Program-made: the position numbers and the translations under genes | Origin: DASSFG01 sp035547915 | GTDB lineage: Bacteria; Planctomycetota; Planctomycetia; Pirellulales; JAICIG01 | Assembly: GCA_035547915.1 (NCBI GenBank) | Contig: DASZTS010000058.1 | Coordinates: 1 to 46,952, forward strand | DNA length: 46,952 nucleotides | Reading direction: 5' to 3' | Part shown: piece by piece, positions 39,882 to 46,952 of the stretch | Numbering within the stretch: the stretch's first letter is position 1 | How the letters are laid out: each line of letters opens with the position of its first letter | The notes under the pieces: generated by a model | The model's input: only the letters and a program-made list of their open reading frames with translations | The model's database searches: none | Told to the model about the DNA's origin: nothing

Positions 39882-40876
39882 CACTGCACCTCTCGCCCGA
39901 CGAGGTGCAACGGATGCGGCACCGCCGGATCGTGTACGGGCGCGCCACCAGCCCCATTGCCTTGATTTTCGACCGGTTGCGGAACATCCGACGTATCGGC
40001 CGCGGCCCGGCGCCCCGCCGGCATCGTTTCGCCGTCCGACGACAAGTACTCGCGCGCTTTCAGCACCTCGGCGTGGACGACGGGAAAGGGCGGAATACTC
40101 GCGTCCCATTCGAGCAGCGTCGAAACCCCGCCCGTCAGGCGATGCGCACGGCGATATAGCTCCCAAACCGGATCGGTGACCTGTCGGTCGTGCGTGTCGA
40201 TCAGATGCGTCACGCAATGGGTGTGGCCCGCCAGATGGCATTGCACCACCCGGCGATGCGGAATGTTGTCGAGATATTCGACCGGATCGAAATCGTGATT
40301 GACGCTCGACACGTAGACGTTGTTCACGTCGAGCAAGAGGCCGCAATCGGACTCGTCCGCCATGCGACCCAGGAATTCCCATTCGCTCATCGTCGAGCTG
40401 CGAAACGTCACGTAGCTGCTGGGGTTCTCCAGCACGAGCGGCCGCTCCAGGAAATCTTGTACGACGCGGATACGCTCGACGACGTGCGCGAGGGTCTCTT
40501 CGTTGAACGGCACGGGCAACAGATCGTGGGCATTCAGGCCCAGCACGCCCGTCCAACAGAGGTGGTCGGAGATCCAACCCGGCCGCACGGCATCGGCCAG
40601 CCGCTTCAAGCGGCCCAGGTAATCGAAGTTCAGCGGATCGGTGCTGCCGATGGAGAGTGAGACACCGTGCATCACCAGCGGATAGCGTTCCGCCAGCATG
40701 TCGAGCACGTAGCGGGGCCGCCCCCGCGAATCGATGAAATTCTCGGAGATGATCTCGAACCAGTCGACGGCCGGCCAATGCTCGAGCAGGTACGGAAAGT
40801 GAACCGTGCGCAGCCCGACGCCCAGGCCCAAGTTCTTGCATCCCAGCCGCGGCACCACCGTTCCTGTATCCGACAT
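39881..40876 (-). CDS. bufB: MNIO-family (DUF692) multinuclear iron oxidase, BufB-like
   Basis: A 331-aa DUF692 TIM-barrel: LGLGVGLRTVHFPYLLEHWP, DWFEIISENFIDSRGRP, VMHGVSLSIGSTDPLN, WISDHLCWTG, LENPSSYVTFRSSTMSEWEFL, CGLLLDVNNVYVSSVNHDFDP, VVQCHLAGHTHCVTHLIDTHD. These His, Asp and Glu positions match the metal-binding residues of the family. MNIO enzymes modify cysteines or other residues in ribosomal peptides (as in methanobactin and bufferin biosynthesis) with BufC as partner. It starts 13 nt after the hisG stop, so it is in the same transcript. No BufA-type precursor is visible nearby. Confidence 0.9.
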   Translation of the reverse strand: MSDTGTVVPRLGCKNLGLGVGLRTVHFPYLLEHWPAVDWFEIISENFIDSRGRPRYVLDMLAERYPLVMHGVSLSIGSTDPLNFDYLGRLKRLADAVRPGWISDHLCWTGVLGLNAHDLLPVPFNEETLAHVVERIRVVQDFLERPLVLENPSSYVTFRSSTMSEWEFLGRMADESDCGLLLDVNNVYVSSVNHDFDPVEYLDNIPHRRVVQCHLAGHTHCVTHLIDTHDRQVTDPVWELYRRAHRLTGGVSTLLEWDASIPPFPVVHAEVLKAREYLSSDGETMPAGRRAAADTSDVPQPVENQGNGAGGAPVHDPAVPHPLHLVGREVQ

Positions 40877-40889
40877 AGCTTGAGGCGGC

Positions 40890-41741
40890 CTACAGCCGGC
40901 AGTTGTTGATCTGCGTCTCCAACACGGCGCTGGCGCCCAGCGCTTCGAGCCGCTCCATGATGGCGATGACTTCGCCGCGGCGGACCATCACGCGGATCGC
41001 GCACCAATCGCGGTCCTCGAGCGAGCTGACCGTGGGCGAATTGAAGCCGGGCGTGATCTTCTCGGCCTCGGCCAACTTCGAGCGAGGCACGTTGTACTCC
41101 AACAGCGACCAACTGCGGGCGATCACCACCCCTTCCAGCCGCCGCACGACCCGGTCGGCCAATTCGACCTGTTGGCATCCGCGCCCCTGGATGAGCACGG
41201 TCTGATAGCGGCCGATTTCGTCGAGGATGCGCAGATGGTTGGCGGCGAGCGTACTGCCCGTTTCGACGAGATCGACGATCGCCTCGGCCACCCCCAACGC
41301 AATCATCACCTCGACCGAGCCCGAGAGCACGACCAGATGGGCCGTTGCGCCGTGCTGCCGCAAGTAGGATTCGGTATTGTGCGGAAAGCTGGTGGCGATG
41401 CGGCAGCCGTTCAGTTCGGCCGGTTTCTGGATCGGACTGTCTTCGGGCACGCAGACGGCGAGCCGGCATTGCCCCACGCCCAGGTCGAGCCGCGTGACGA
41501 CGTCGGCTGCCCGTTCGGCGATCAAGTCGCTGCCGGTGATGCCCATGTCGATCGCTCCCTCGGCACAGAGCACCGGAATGTCTTCGGTCCGCAGAAAGGT
41601 GACGTCGATCGGCACGTCGCGACAGCGGGCGAACAGACTCCGTTCCGAACGGCGGAAGCTCAGTCCGGCGTCTTTCAGTAGATCGGCTGCCAGTTCGGCC
41701 AGGCGCCCCTTGCTGGGCACGCCGATACGAAAAGTGGACAT
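40890..41741 (-). CDS. hisG: ATP phosphoribosyltransferase, long form
   Basis: Catalyses the first step of histidine synthesis (ATP + PRPP to phosphoribosyl-ATP). The 283-aa long form: FRIGVPSKGRLAELAADLL, TFLRTEDIPVLCAEGAIDMGITGSD, RIATSFPHNTESYLRQHG, the PRPP signature VEVMIALGVAEAIVDLVETGSTLAAN, and a C-terminal regulatory domain (SPTVSSLEDRDWCAIRVMV). The start is ATG at 41741. HisE is upstream (103 nt) and bufB is 13 nt downstream on the same strand. Histidine feedback is expected from the extra domain. Confidence 0.95.
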   Translation of the reverse strand: MSTFRIGVPSKGRLAELAADLLKDAGLSFRRSERSLFARCRDVPIDVTFLRTEDIPVLCAEGAIDMGITGSDLIAERAADVVTRLDLGVGQCRLAVCVPEDSPIQKPAELNGCRIATSFPHNTESYLRQHGATAHLVVLSGSVEVMIALGVAEAIVDLVETGSTLAANHLRILDEIGRYQTVLIQGRGCQQVELADRVVRRLEGVVIARSWSLLEYNVPRSKLAEAEKITPGFNSPTVSSLEDRDWCAIRVMVRRGEVIAIMERLEALGASAVLETQINNCRL

Positions 41742-41843
41742 AACGAGTTAGTCGAACGTAACCGAGGGTTGGAAAACGGCCCGCGAAGACCGCAAGTGCA
41801 ATCTAGGATCGGGACGGCTTGGCCGATAGGTGGGCCGCAGGAA

Positions 41844-42182
41844 CTATTCTTTCCTGCGACTGGCCTTCTCTTCCAGCCCCGAAATGCCGAAACGGCGGCC
41901 CAACTCGGCTTCCACATCGGCCAGGCCGGTATCGCGGTGGGCCAGCATCACCAACAAGTGATACACCAGGTCGGCCGCTTCGCGCACCAGGTGCTGGCGG
42001 CCCTCCTCGCCCGGCTCGTCGGCGGCCTCGACCACCTCGGCCGCTTCTTCGGTGATTTTGCCGCCGATCGTTGCCGTCCCACCCGCCAAGAGCTTGCTGG
42101 TATACGATTTCTCGGCCGGATTCGCCCGACGGTCTTCGATCGTGGCCATCAGCCGCGCCAAGATGGATTGCTCGTTGCTCAA
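41844..42182 (-). CDS. hisE: Phosphoribosyl-ATP diphosphatase
   Basis: Second step of histidine synthesis: hydrolysis of phosphoribosyl-ATP. A 112-aa HisE, from a TTG at 42182 preceded by GGGGGGAG at about 5 nt; an ATG at 42203 in the same frame is upstream of that site and less likely. The NTP-pyrophosphohydrolase helix motif is GGKITEEAAEVVEAADEPGEE followed by LVREAADLVYHLLVMLA, with the E-x-x-E...E-x-x-D metal ligands. It is the first gene of the hisE-hisG-bufB-bufC run. Confidence 0.93.
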   Translation of the reverse strand: MSNEQSILARLMATIEDRRANPAEKSYTSKLLAGGTATIGGKITEEAAEVVEAADEPGEEGRQHLVREAADLVYHLLVMLAHRDTGLADVEAELGRRFGISGLEEKASRRKE

Positions 42183-42258
42183 GGCCGCTCCCCCCTTTCC
42201 CACGACGGACGGCGCTTAGAATCGTCTGACAAAACGCAGAAGCCGGAGCGTCGCGGGT

Positions 42259-42288
42259 AAAAAATCGGCAATGAAACGCTGTTTTTTT
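42259..42288. terminator. Terminator-like hairpin between hisE and miaA (repeat-related)
   Basis: AAAAAATCGGC at 42259-42269 pairs with GCTGTTTTTTT at 42278-42288 (one mismatch, one G-U). On the opposite strand it contains GCGTTTCA-NN-GCCGATTTTTT, which also occurs at 9276-9296. It lies between divergent genes, where a terminator is not expected. It may be a leader attenuator or a dispersed repeat. Confidence 0.45.
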
Positions 42289-42385
42289 CGCGGATCAGTC
42301 GGGTTTTGTCGCTTGCTTTAAGAGTCGATACCATGCAACCATTACCCCGCACAGACGCCCGATCGTCAAGTGAGATTCTTCTATC

Positions 42386-43345
42386 ATGACCGTTGAGCCG
42401 GTCTCCGCCCCCGCTTGGTATCTCACCGGCCCCACGGCGGCGGGCAAGACGGGGCTCGCGCTCGAACTGGCCGAAAGGCTCGGCGCCGAGATCGTCTCGA
42501 TGGATTCGATGGCCGTCTACCGCGGCCTCGACATCGGCACGGCGAAGCCGACTGCCCGCGACCGCGAGCGGGTGCCGCATTGGCTGGTCGATCTCATCGA
42601 ACCGGACGAAGAATTCAGCGTGGCCCAATACGTCGCGGCCGCCGAACGCACGGCCGCGTACCTGCGCTCGCGCGGTCGTGAGGTCCTGTTCGTGGGCGGC
42701 ACGCCCCTCTATCTTAAGGCCCTGCTACGCGGCATCTTCGAAGGACCGCCGGCCGATTGGGAACTCCGCCACCACCTGCTCGCCGAATGCGAGCGCAAAG
42801 GGAACGACTGGCTCTACCGGAAGTTGACCGACGTCGACCCCGTGGCAGCCCAGCGTCTGCACCCGCACGACACGCGGCGCCTGATCCGCGCCTTGGAGGT
42901 GTTCGAGAAGACGGGCCGGCCGATCAGTTCCTGGCAGCAACAATTCGAGCGGGCTCGCCCGGCGGAAGAGTGCCGCGTGTTCGTGCTCGATTGGCCGCGC
43001 GATGAGCTCTATGCGCGTATCGATCGGCGGGTCGAGGAGATGTTCGGCGCGGGCATCATCGGCGAGGTGAGCGGATTGCTCTCCCGCGGAAAGCGGCTAG
43101 GCCGGACTGCGCATCAGGCGCTCGGCTACCGCGAAGTGCTCGAACACCTCGCGGGCGAACGGAACCTGGCCGACACGATCGGGCTTGTCCAGACCCGCAC
43201 CCGACAATTCGCCAAGCGGCAACTGACCTGGTTTCGCAGCCTGAGCGAATGCCGCTGGGTGCCGATGTCGCCGGAATCGGGCCCGGCCGCGATCGCCGCC
43301 ACCGTCGCGCGCTTGGGTGCGGCCGCCGTCCAAGATACGCGGTAG
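42386..43345 (+). CDS. miaA: tRNA dimethylallyltransferase
   Basis: Adds a dimethylallyl group to A37 of tRNAs that read U-starting codons. The 319-aa product has the P-loop GPTAAGKTGLALELA, MDSMAVYRGLDIGTAKPT, HWLVDLIEPDEEFSVAQYV, VGGTPLYLKALLRGIF, and GRTAHQALGYREVL near the tRNA-binding region, ending with QTRTRQFAKRQLTWFR. ATG at 42386. A strong hairpin follows the stop (43348-43385). Confidence 0.96.
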   Translation: MTVEPVSAPAWYLTGPTAAGKTGLALELAERLGAEIVSMDSMAVYRGLDIGTAKPTARDRERVPHWLVDLIEPDEEFSVAQYVAAAERTAAYLRSRGREVLFVGGTPLYLKALLRGIFEGPPADWELRHHLLAECERKGNDWLYRKLTDVDPVAAQRLHPHDTRRLIRALEVFEKTGRPISSWQQQFERARPAEECRVFVLDWPRDELYARIDRRVEEMFGAGIIGEVSGLLSRGKRLGRTAHQALGYREVLEHLAGERNLADTIGLVQTRTRQFAKRQLTWFRSLSECRWVPMSPESGPAAIAATVARLGAAAVQDTR

Positions 43346-43347
43346 CG

Positions 43348-43385
43348 AGCCCCGGCTGGGTCTTCCGGGGCTTCGCTTAAGCGAA
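43348..43385 (+). terminator. miaA terminator-like hairpin and palindrome
   Basis: AGCCCCGG at 43348-43355 pairs with CCGGGGCT at 43365-43372 across a 9-nt loop. A second palindrome TTCGCTTAAGCGAA at 43372-43385 follows directly. This starts 3 nt after the miaA stop and lies before the convergent gene at 43401-43640. There is no T-tract, so it may stop transcription in another way. Confidence 0.55.
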
Positions 43386-43400
43386 AATGACGGTAGCGGG

Positions 43401-43640
43401 TCAGGCCGACCGCAAGCCCGACGCCCGCTCGGCGGACGTCGTGTAGCATTTCACCGAAGGCATGTCGGTCGTCTCATTACGCAGCGAATGGCAGATGCGG
43501 CGGACCTCATCGAGGTCGCGTTTCATCGACTCGGCGAGAAAGCGCTCGGTCGGCCCCTGCGCGGTCTCCCACTCACTTTGGCAGTCACTGAGGCGTTCGA
43601 GCACCTCTTTCATCCAGACGAACTTGGCGTGGCGGTCCAT
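43401..43640 (-). CDS. Small helical protein of unknown function
   Basis: A 79-aa product with a good ribosome site (GGGAG, about 9 nt before ATG at 43640). It is mainly helical and charged, for example FVWMKEVLERLSDCQSEWET and RDLDEVRRICHSLRNE, without signal peptide or membrane segment. Two cysteines are present with no metal pattern. I do not recognise a family. It is convergent with miaA and lies 228 nt before rpsR on the same strand as that gene. Confidence 0.6.
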   Translation of the reverse strand: MDRHAKFVWMKEVLERLSDCQSEWETAQGPTERFLAESMKRDLDEVRRICHSLRNETTDMPSVKCYTTSAERASGLRSA

Positions 43641-43867
43641 CGCGGGCAGCTCCCTTATCCCTTACAAACGCTTGGGTCGTTTTCTGGGAGACAGCAAAGC
43701 ACGCCTTGTGCCAATGCAACAGGCTAAAGCGACAGCCGAGCGCTAAGGCTTTTCAGCAATTGGGTTTAACAAAAACACCGGGATGCCGAAAAGAAGCCGA
43801 ACGATGAACCGCTCGGGCTGAACCCTTGTAAGAATTGCAATGACCCCAAGCGCCACACGCCTGCAAT

Positions 43868-44143
43868 TCAGTCGGCCACGTAGGGGAGCAGGGCCATGAA
43901 ACGAGCCCGCTTGATCGCCTTGGCAACGGCGTGCTGGCTGGCGGCCGTGCAACCGCTCTTGCGCCGGCCGATGAGCTTACCTTGGCGGCTGGTGAGCTTG
44001 GTCAACAGCTCCAAATCCTTATAGTCGACATACATCGGACGCGGACGCGCACCGTCGACGAAGATCGGGTCTTTCTTCTTCTGTCGCGTCGTGACCTTAG
44101 AACGTTTTTTGTTGGGCGGGCGCGACCGATTGAATTCTGGCAT
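43868..44143 (-). CDS. rpsR: Ribosomal protein bS18
   Basis: A component of the 30S subunit that binds near the S6 protein. The 91-aa product from ATG at 44143 carries FVDGARPRPMYVDYKDLELL and LTSRQGKLIGRRKSGCTAAS, then QHAVAKAIKRARFMALLPYV, typical of bS18. The frame opens further to 44233, but the extra 30 residues are not S18-like. No rpsF or rplI lies next to it here, unlike in many bacteria. Confidence 0.93.
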   Translation of the reverse strand: MPEFNRSRPPNKKRSKVTTRQKKKDPIFVDGARPRPMYVDYKDLELLTKLTSRQGKLIGRRKSGCTAASQHAVAKAIKRARFMALLPYVAD

Positions 44144-44437
44144 GTCGGTATGAGGTTTAGACGTTAGCGTGTTCAGCGAAAAGCCGTCGGCCTTCGGCTG
44201 CCTTGGAGCGGTAATCCCGCATGATACCGGCACTACCGAAGGGAGTCAAATCGATCGGTAGCGGGCTTGTAGCGGGCTGTGACTGCGCGGTAAAAGTCCC
44301 AAAACGGCCGCGAAAAGGTCGTCAAACGATCAGGGGCGGTCAGTTAGCTCCGCCTTCATCGCGGCAGTCGGCCGCACCTCCCACTCTTGCCGGGCTTTCG
44401 TGTTTTGGCGTGGTCTAATGGCACGGGCTTTTTCCGC

Positions 44438-45364
44438 CTAATGCATCTCCGCTGCACAATCGCCGATGCCGCTGCGGAGGAAATTGAACTGCACGTGGGG
44501 ATGATCGGCCAGCAACGACATGGGTACCGCGGCGTCGGGAATCCTCTGGGAGATCATCAGCGCCGTCAGTCGCTGACCGAACGGATTGTCGTGGTTGCCG
44601 GCGTGCCAGATCGACACCTTCTCTGCCTGCCAGGTTTCGACGGGGCCGACGGAGATCGCCTGGGTCGGCACGTTCGTCACCACGCCGCCGCCCGACGTGC
44701 GAGCGTTCTGAATGATCGTCATGGGATGCAATTCGACGACGCGCGTGGTCAGTTGCCGATATTCGGCCGGGCTGGGCGGTTGATCCCGGTATTTACCTTC
44801 ACGCTTGGGCGGGTCGTTGAATGCCCAGTGCTTCACCTCACCTTGTCCGCCCTGCATGGTCACGCACCGGGCCGTTTTCCAGCTTTCGATGTATTCGCGC
44901 GGATCGGCCTGCGGAAAGTGAATGTTCTCACGCGGCATGCGCAGTTCGGGCCGAATCCGATTGAAGCACAATTCCATGTCGGCGCGGGCGAAGCTGAGCG
45001 GAAACGACTCGGGCGCTTCGCGACCGTCAACGACCCATTCGTCCATGCCCCAGAAATGGGCGTGGCGCAGGTCGATCTCCAACTCGTTCACCAGCCGGGC
45101 GACCAACGGCAACTGCTCGGTCGGCCCGATGGGACCGCAGATGCCGGCTGGCCGTTCGGGGGTCGCTTGCCGCCAGGCCGTGATATACTCCAACGCTTCG
45201 GCCAGGTAGAAATCTTCGGTCGTCTCGTAGATTCGCACTTCGAAGCCGGGTCGCGACAACGCTTGAAGGTCGTCGGCCGACAGCCGAGCGGCGGCGTCGA
45301 GAAGATCGCGGTCGAGCGTGGTATAGTCCCACCAATCGGGGCTGATTTTACTGAGGGGGCGCAT
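44438..45364 (-). CDS. NagB-like (glucosamine-6-phosphate isomerase) protein
   Basis: A 308-aa member of the NagB/SugarP-isomerase group, from ATG at 45364 (the frame runs open to 45553 with no conserved sequence). Motifs: ICGPIGPTEQLPLVARLVNE, HFWGMDEWVVDG (NagB: N-M-D-E-Y), GGQGEVKHWAFNDPP (NagB: G-x-D-G-H-I-A-F-N-E-P), and HAGNHDNPFGQRLTALMIS. The Asp two positions before the His in NagB is Val here, and Glu of FNEP is Asp. It may act on another amino sugar or phosphate substrate. It is divergent from the ATP-grasp gene, with a very short gap. Confidence 0.82.
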   Translation of the reverse strand: MRPLSKISPDWWDYTTLDRDLLDAAARLSADDLQALSRPGFEVRIYETTEDFYLAEALEYITAWRQATPERPAGICGPIGPTEQLPLVARLVNELEIDLRHAHFWGMDEWVVDGREAPESFPLSFARADMELCFNRIRPELRMPRENIHFPQADPREYIESWKTARCVTMQGGQGEVKHWAFNDPPKREGKYRDQPPSPAEYRQLTTRVVELHPMTIIQNARTSGGGVVTNVPTQAISVGPVETWQAEKVSIWHAGNHDNPFGQRLTALMISQRIPDAAVPMSLLADHPHVQFNFLRSGIGDCAAEMH

Positions 45365-45478
45365 GGTCTTCGTGGTCCGCGAGGAATGATGCGCCGCAAG
45401 TCTATCGCCGCCGCGGATGCCTCGCAACCGAATGCCGGGCAGACGGCGAACGACAACGAAATAGCAGGATTTCGCCGC

Positions 45479-46381
45479 ATGCGATTCGCCGTCTTGGCAT
45501 CTCCCGAAAGCTGGTATCTGAAGGACTTGTGCCGCGCGGCCGCGGGCCGTCACGAGTTGGTTGCCGTCGCGTTCAGCGATTTGACGGCAACGCTGGGAAA
45601 TAATTCAGCCAGCATCGCGTCTGGCTTGGTGGCCTTGGAATCGATGGACGCCGTAATCGTCCGCACGATGCCGCCCGGCTCCTTGGAGCAGGTCGTCTTT
45701 CGCATGGATGCACTGGCTCGCTTGGAGAACGCCGGCACGGTCGTGGTCAATCCGCCCAAGGCCGTCGAGGCCGCGGTCGACAAGTATTTGACGAGCGCTC
45801 GCTTGGCTGCCGCCGGATTGAAGGTACCGAAGACCATCGTCTGCCAAACGGCCGATGCCGCCATGTTGGCCTTTGCCGAACTGGGTGGCGACGTGGTCCT
45901 CAAGCCGTTGTTCGGCGCTGAGGGGCGGGGCATCGCGCGGCTGACCGATGAGGCACTCGCCCTGAGGGCATTCAAGATGCTCGAACAGCTCGGGGCCGTG
46001 CTCTACCTACAAGAGTTCATAAGGCACGAAGGCGCCGACCTGCGACTGCTCGTCATCGGTCACCGCGTGCTCGGCATGCGGCGGCGCAATCCGCTCGATT
46101 GGCGAACCAACGTCAGCCGCGGCGCGACACCCGAACCGCTCGAAGTCACACAGGAATTGGCCGACTTGGCGCATCGAGCCGCGGCATCGGTCGGCGCCAC
46201 GGTGGCGGGTGTCGATCTCTTACCCGGCTGCGACGGCGAGCTCTATGCCATCGAAGTCAACGCGGTGCCCGGCTGGAAGGCCCTCGCTCGTGTTCACGGC
46301 GTGGATGTGGCCCGGCTGGTGCTCGATTACGTCACGGGCCTGTGCGAGGTCAACTTCCGGAGCCGAAACCGGCCGAGTTGA
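45479..46381 (+). CDS. RimK-type ATP-grasp ligase
   Basis: A 300-aa ATP-grasp enzyme that should join a carboxylate to an amine using ATP (glutamate ligase type). The ATG at 45479 has AGGA 8 nt upstream and gives a normal-length start (MRFAVLASPESWYLKDL); an upstream ATG at 45386 would add 31 unconserved residues. Motifs: AVDKYLTSARLAAAGLKVP, GGDVVLKPLFGAEGRGIARL (ATP-grasp loop), LYLQEFIRHEGADLRLLVIG, and GVDLLPGCDGELYAIEVNAVPGW with metal Glu/Asn. RimK-like ligases occur in lysine, coenzyme and tetrahydromethanopterin modification; the acceptor here is unknown. Its 3' end overlaps the convergent pilin gene by 32 nt. Confidence 0.85.
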   Translation: MRFAVLASPESWYLKDLCRAAAGRHELVAVAFSDLTATLGNNSASIASGLVALESMDAVIVRTMPPGSLEQVVFRMDALARLENAGTVVVNPPKAVEAAVDKYLTSARLAAAGLKVPKTIVCQTADAAMLAFAELGGDVVLKPLFGAEGRGIARLTDEALALRAFKMLEQLGAVLYLQEFIRHEGADLRLLVIGHRVLGMRRRNPLDWRTNVSRGATPEPLEVTQELADLAHRAAASVGATVAGVDLLPGCDGELYAIEVNAVPGWKALARVHGVDVARLVLDYVTGLCEVNFRSRNRPS

Positions 46382-46547
46382 GACTGGTCTGAATGCCGCC
46401 CCAGAAGCCGCCGGCCTCTCCACCGACGGCGCTAACGGCCGAGATGACGGCGATCAGGATCAACGCCAGCATCACGGCATATTCGACGGACGTTGCCGCC
46501 TCAGAATCTCGCAGAAATCGCTGCCAGAGTGCCATGCTTCGATCCAT
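46350..46547 (-). CDS. Flp/Fap-type class IVb pilin
   Basis: A 65-aa small pilin. ATG at 46547. The leader DRSMALWQRFLRDSEAAT precedes a hydrophobic helix SVEYAVMLALILIAVISAVSAV with the family's Glu-Tyr, followed by a Gly-rich tail (AVGGEAGGFWGGIQTSLNSA). Flp pilins build Tad-type adhesive pili after prepilin processing. No tad machinery genes are in the window. It overlaps the 3' end of the ATP-grasp gene on the other strand. Confidence 0.88.
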   Translation of the reverse strand: MDRSMALWQRFLRDSEAATSVEYAVMLALILIAVISAVSAVGGEAGGFWGGIQTSLNSAGFGSGS

Positions 46548-46797
46548 TATGTTGCGGGCGTTGCTCGCAATCCGAAAGGCCGGCGTGCCCTTCTAGCCAC
46601 GGCCATCCGTATTTGGAAACATCCTCGAAATCTACTTTGGCTGGCGGCCTCAGGGCCTCGGAAGATATGTACCTTGCCAGCTTCACAGAAAACGTACCTT
46701 GAAATCCGCCGCCCGTCAAAAAAAGATGGCGACATGGAACTTGTTTTTCACGAGCTCCGTGCCGCCCGATTCAGTTCGATTCTTTTTCAATAATTCG

Positions 46798-46952
46798 TCA
46801 ACGCACGGCCTCGTTCAGCATCTTTGTGTTGGGAATGCTGTGACGATTGAGCAGCCCGTCTTCCTCCGTCTCGATGACGGTGGCCACCGGCCCGACTTCG
46901 CGCACGGTGCCTTCCATGCCCGCGACGTGAATCCGATCTCCCGCGTGCATCC
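46798..46952 (-). CDS. MscS-type mechanosensitive channel, C-terminal part (cut by window edge)
   Basis: The last 50 codons of a minus-strand gene, running off the right edge. The peptide contains AGDRIHVAGMEGTVREVG and ends in NRHSIPNTKMLNEAVR. This matches the beta-domain of MscS family proteins (G-D-x-I-x-V-x-G-x-x-G-x-V and x-x-P-N-S/T-K/x-L). The protein would be an inner membrane channel protecting against osmotic downshock. It ends soon after the beta-domain, so it has no large C-terminal part. Confidence 0.75.
   Translation of the reverse strand, partial: MHAGDRIHVAGMEGTVREVGPVATVIETEEDGLLNRHSIPNTKMLNEAVR

Noticed and set aside
39882..40841. Long extension of the bufC frame into bufB (to 40841)
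   Set aside because: The real bufC start is the ATG at 39881 coupled to the bufB stop. The extension is out of frame with DUF692 and has no conserved sequence.
43743..43952. Minus-strand frame overlapping the rpsR 3' end
   Set aside because: Out of frame with bS18, no ribosome site and no family-like sequence.
44387..45478. Extension of the ATP-grasp frame to 44387
   Set aside because: It runs antisense through the NagB-like gene; the family-like part starts at 45479.
1..46952. tRNA, rRNA, CRISPR, transposase or integrase genes
   Set aside because: Reading for T-loop motifs, spaced repeats and known protein signatures showed none. A covariance-model search would be decisive for tRNAs and small RNAs.

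Overview
The window is GC-rich chromosomal DNA from a planctomycete, most likely of the Pirellulales type. This rests on family content: a PVC-type HEAT-repeat cytochrome c, a DUF1080 protein, an anti-sigma-like protein joined to a DUF1559/pseudopilin-like region, an NPYxxP small membrane protein, and many exported proteins of unknown function mixed with housekeeping genes. No rRNA, tRNA, CRISPR array, transposase or phage gene was seen.

Left part (1-17.7 kb): a LysM/L,D-transpeptidase; pyrE with a nuclease-like/winged-helix protein directly behind it; a minus-strand block of HEAT-repeat cytochrome c, DUF1080 protein and a sulfatase-family protein lacking the usual nucleophile; small exported or membrane proteins (glycine-rich, ankyrin, NPYxxP, proline-rich, thioredoxin-like); then a nitronate monooxygenase, an SDR lacking its catalytic Tyr, and an OPT transporter.

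Centre (18.0-26.1 kb): five tightly packed plus-strand genes form the most interesting locus. They encode a bpX4-like helical protein, a RavA-type MoxR ATPase, a small bpX-type protein, a vWA-like/beta-propeller protein and a bpX6-like helical-repeat/beta-propeller protein. This matches the MoxR-vWA-beta-propeller ternary systems predicted by comparative genomics to be NTP-dependent conflict or quality-control machines. As far as I know they lack experimental characterisation. The vWA metal site looks degenerate here. A squalene-cyclase-repeat protein follows.

27.5-31.9 kb: a type III glutamine synthetase/gamma-glutamylmethylamide synthetase-like gene, then three genes that split glutamate synthase into amidotransferase, GXGXG and FMN parts. 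This is the gmaS-mgsABC (or glnT-glxBCD) arrangement for transferring glutamyl nitrogen or methylamine, but without the mgd dehydrogenase genes. An exported serpin follows.

33.4-46.95 kb: an ECF sigma factor and its probable membrane regulator; an NCS2 permease with a methyltransferase; kbl; a minus-strand run hisE-hisG-bufB-bufC in which an MNIO/DUF2063 pair sits in a histidine-type transcription unit with no visible precursor peptide; miaA; rpsR; a divergent NagB-like isomerase and ATP-grasp ligase; a Flp pilin; and the 3' end of an MscS-type channel gene cut by the window edge.

Several intergenic regions hold near-perfect palindromes or hairpins (3238-3258, 7859-7878, 9269-9296, 37599-37630, 38916-38938, 42259-42288, 43348-43385). 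Some are plausible terminators. Others resemble each other and may be a dispersed short repeat.
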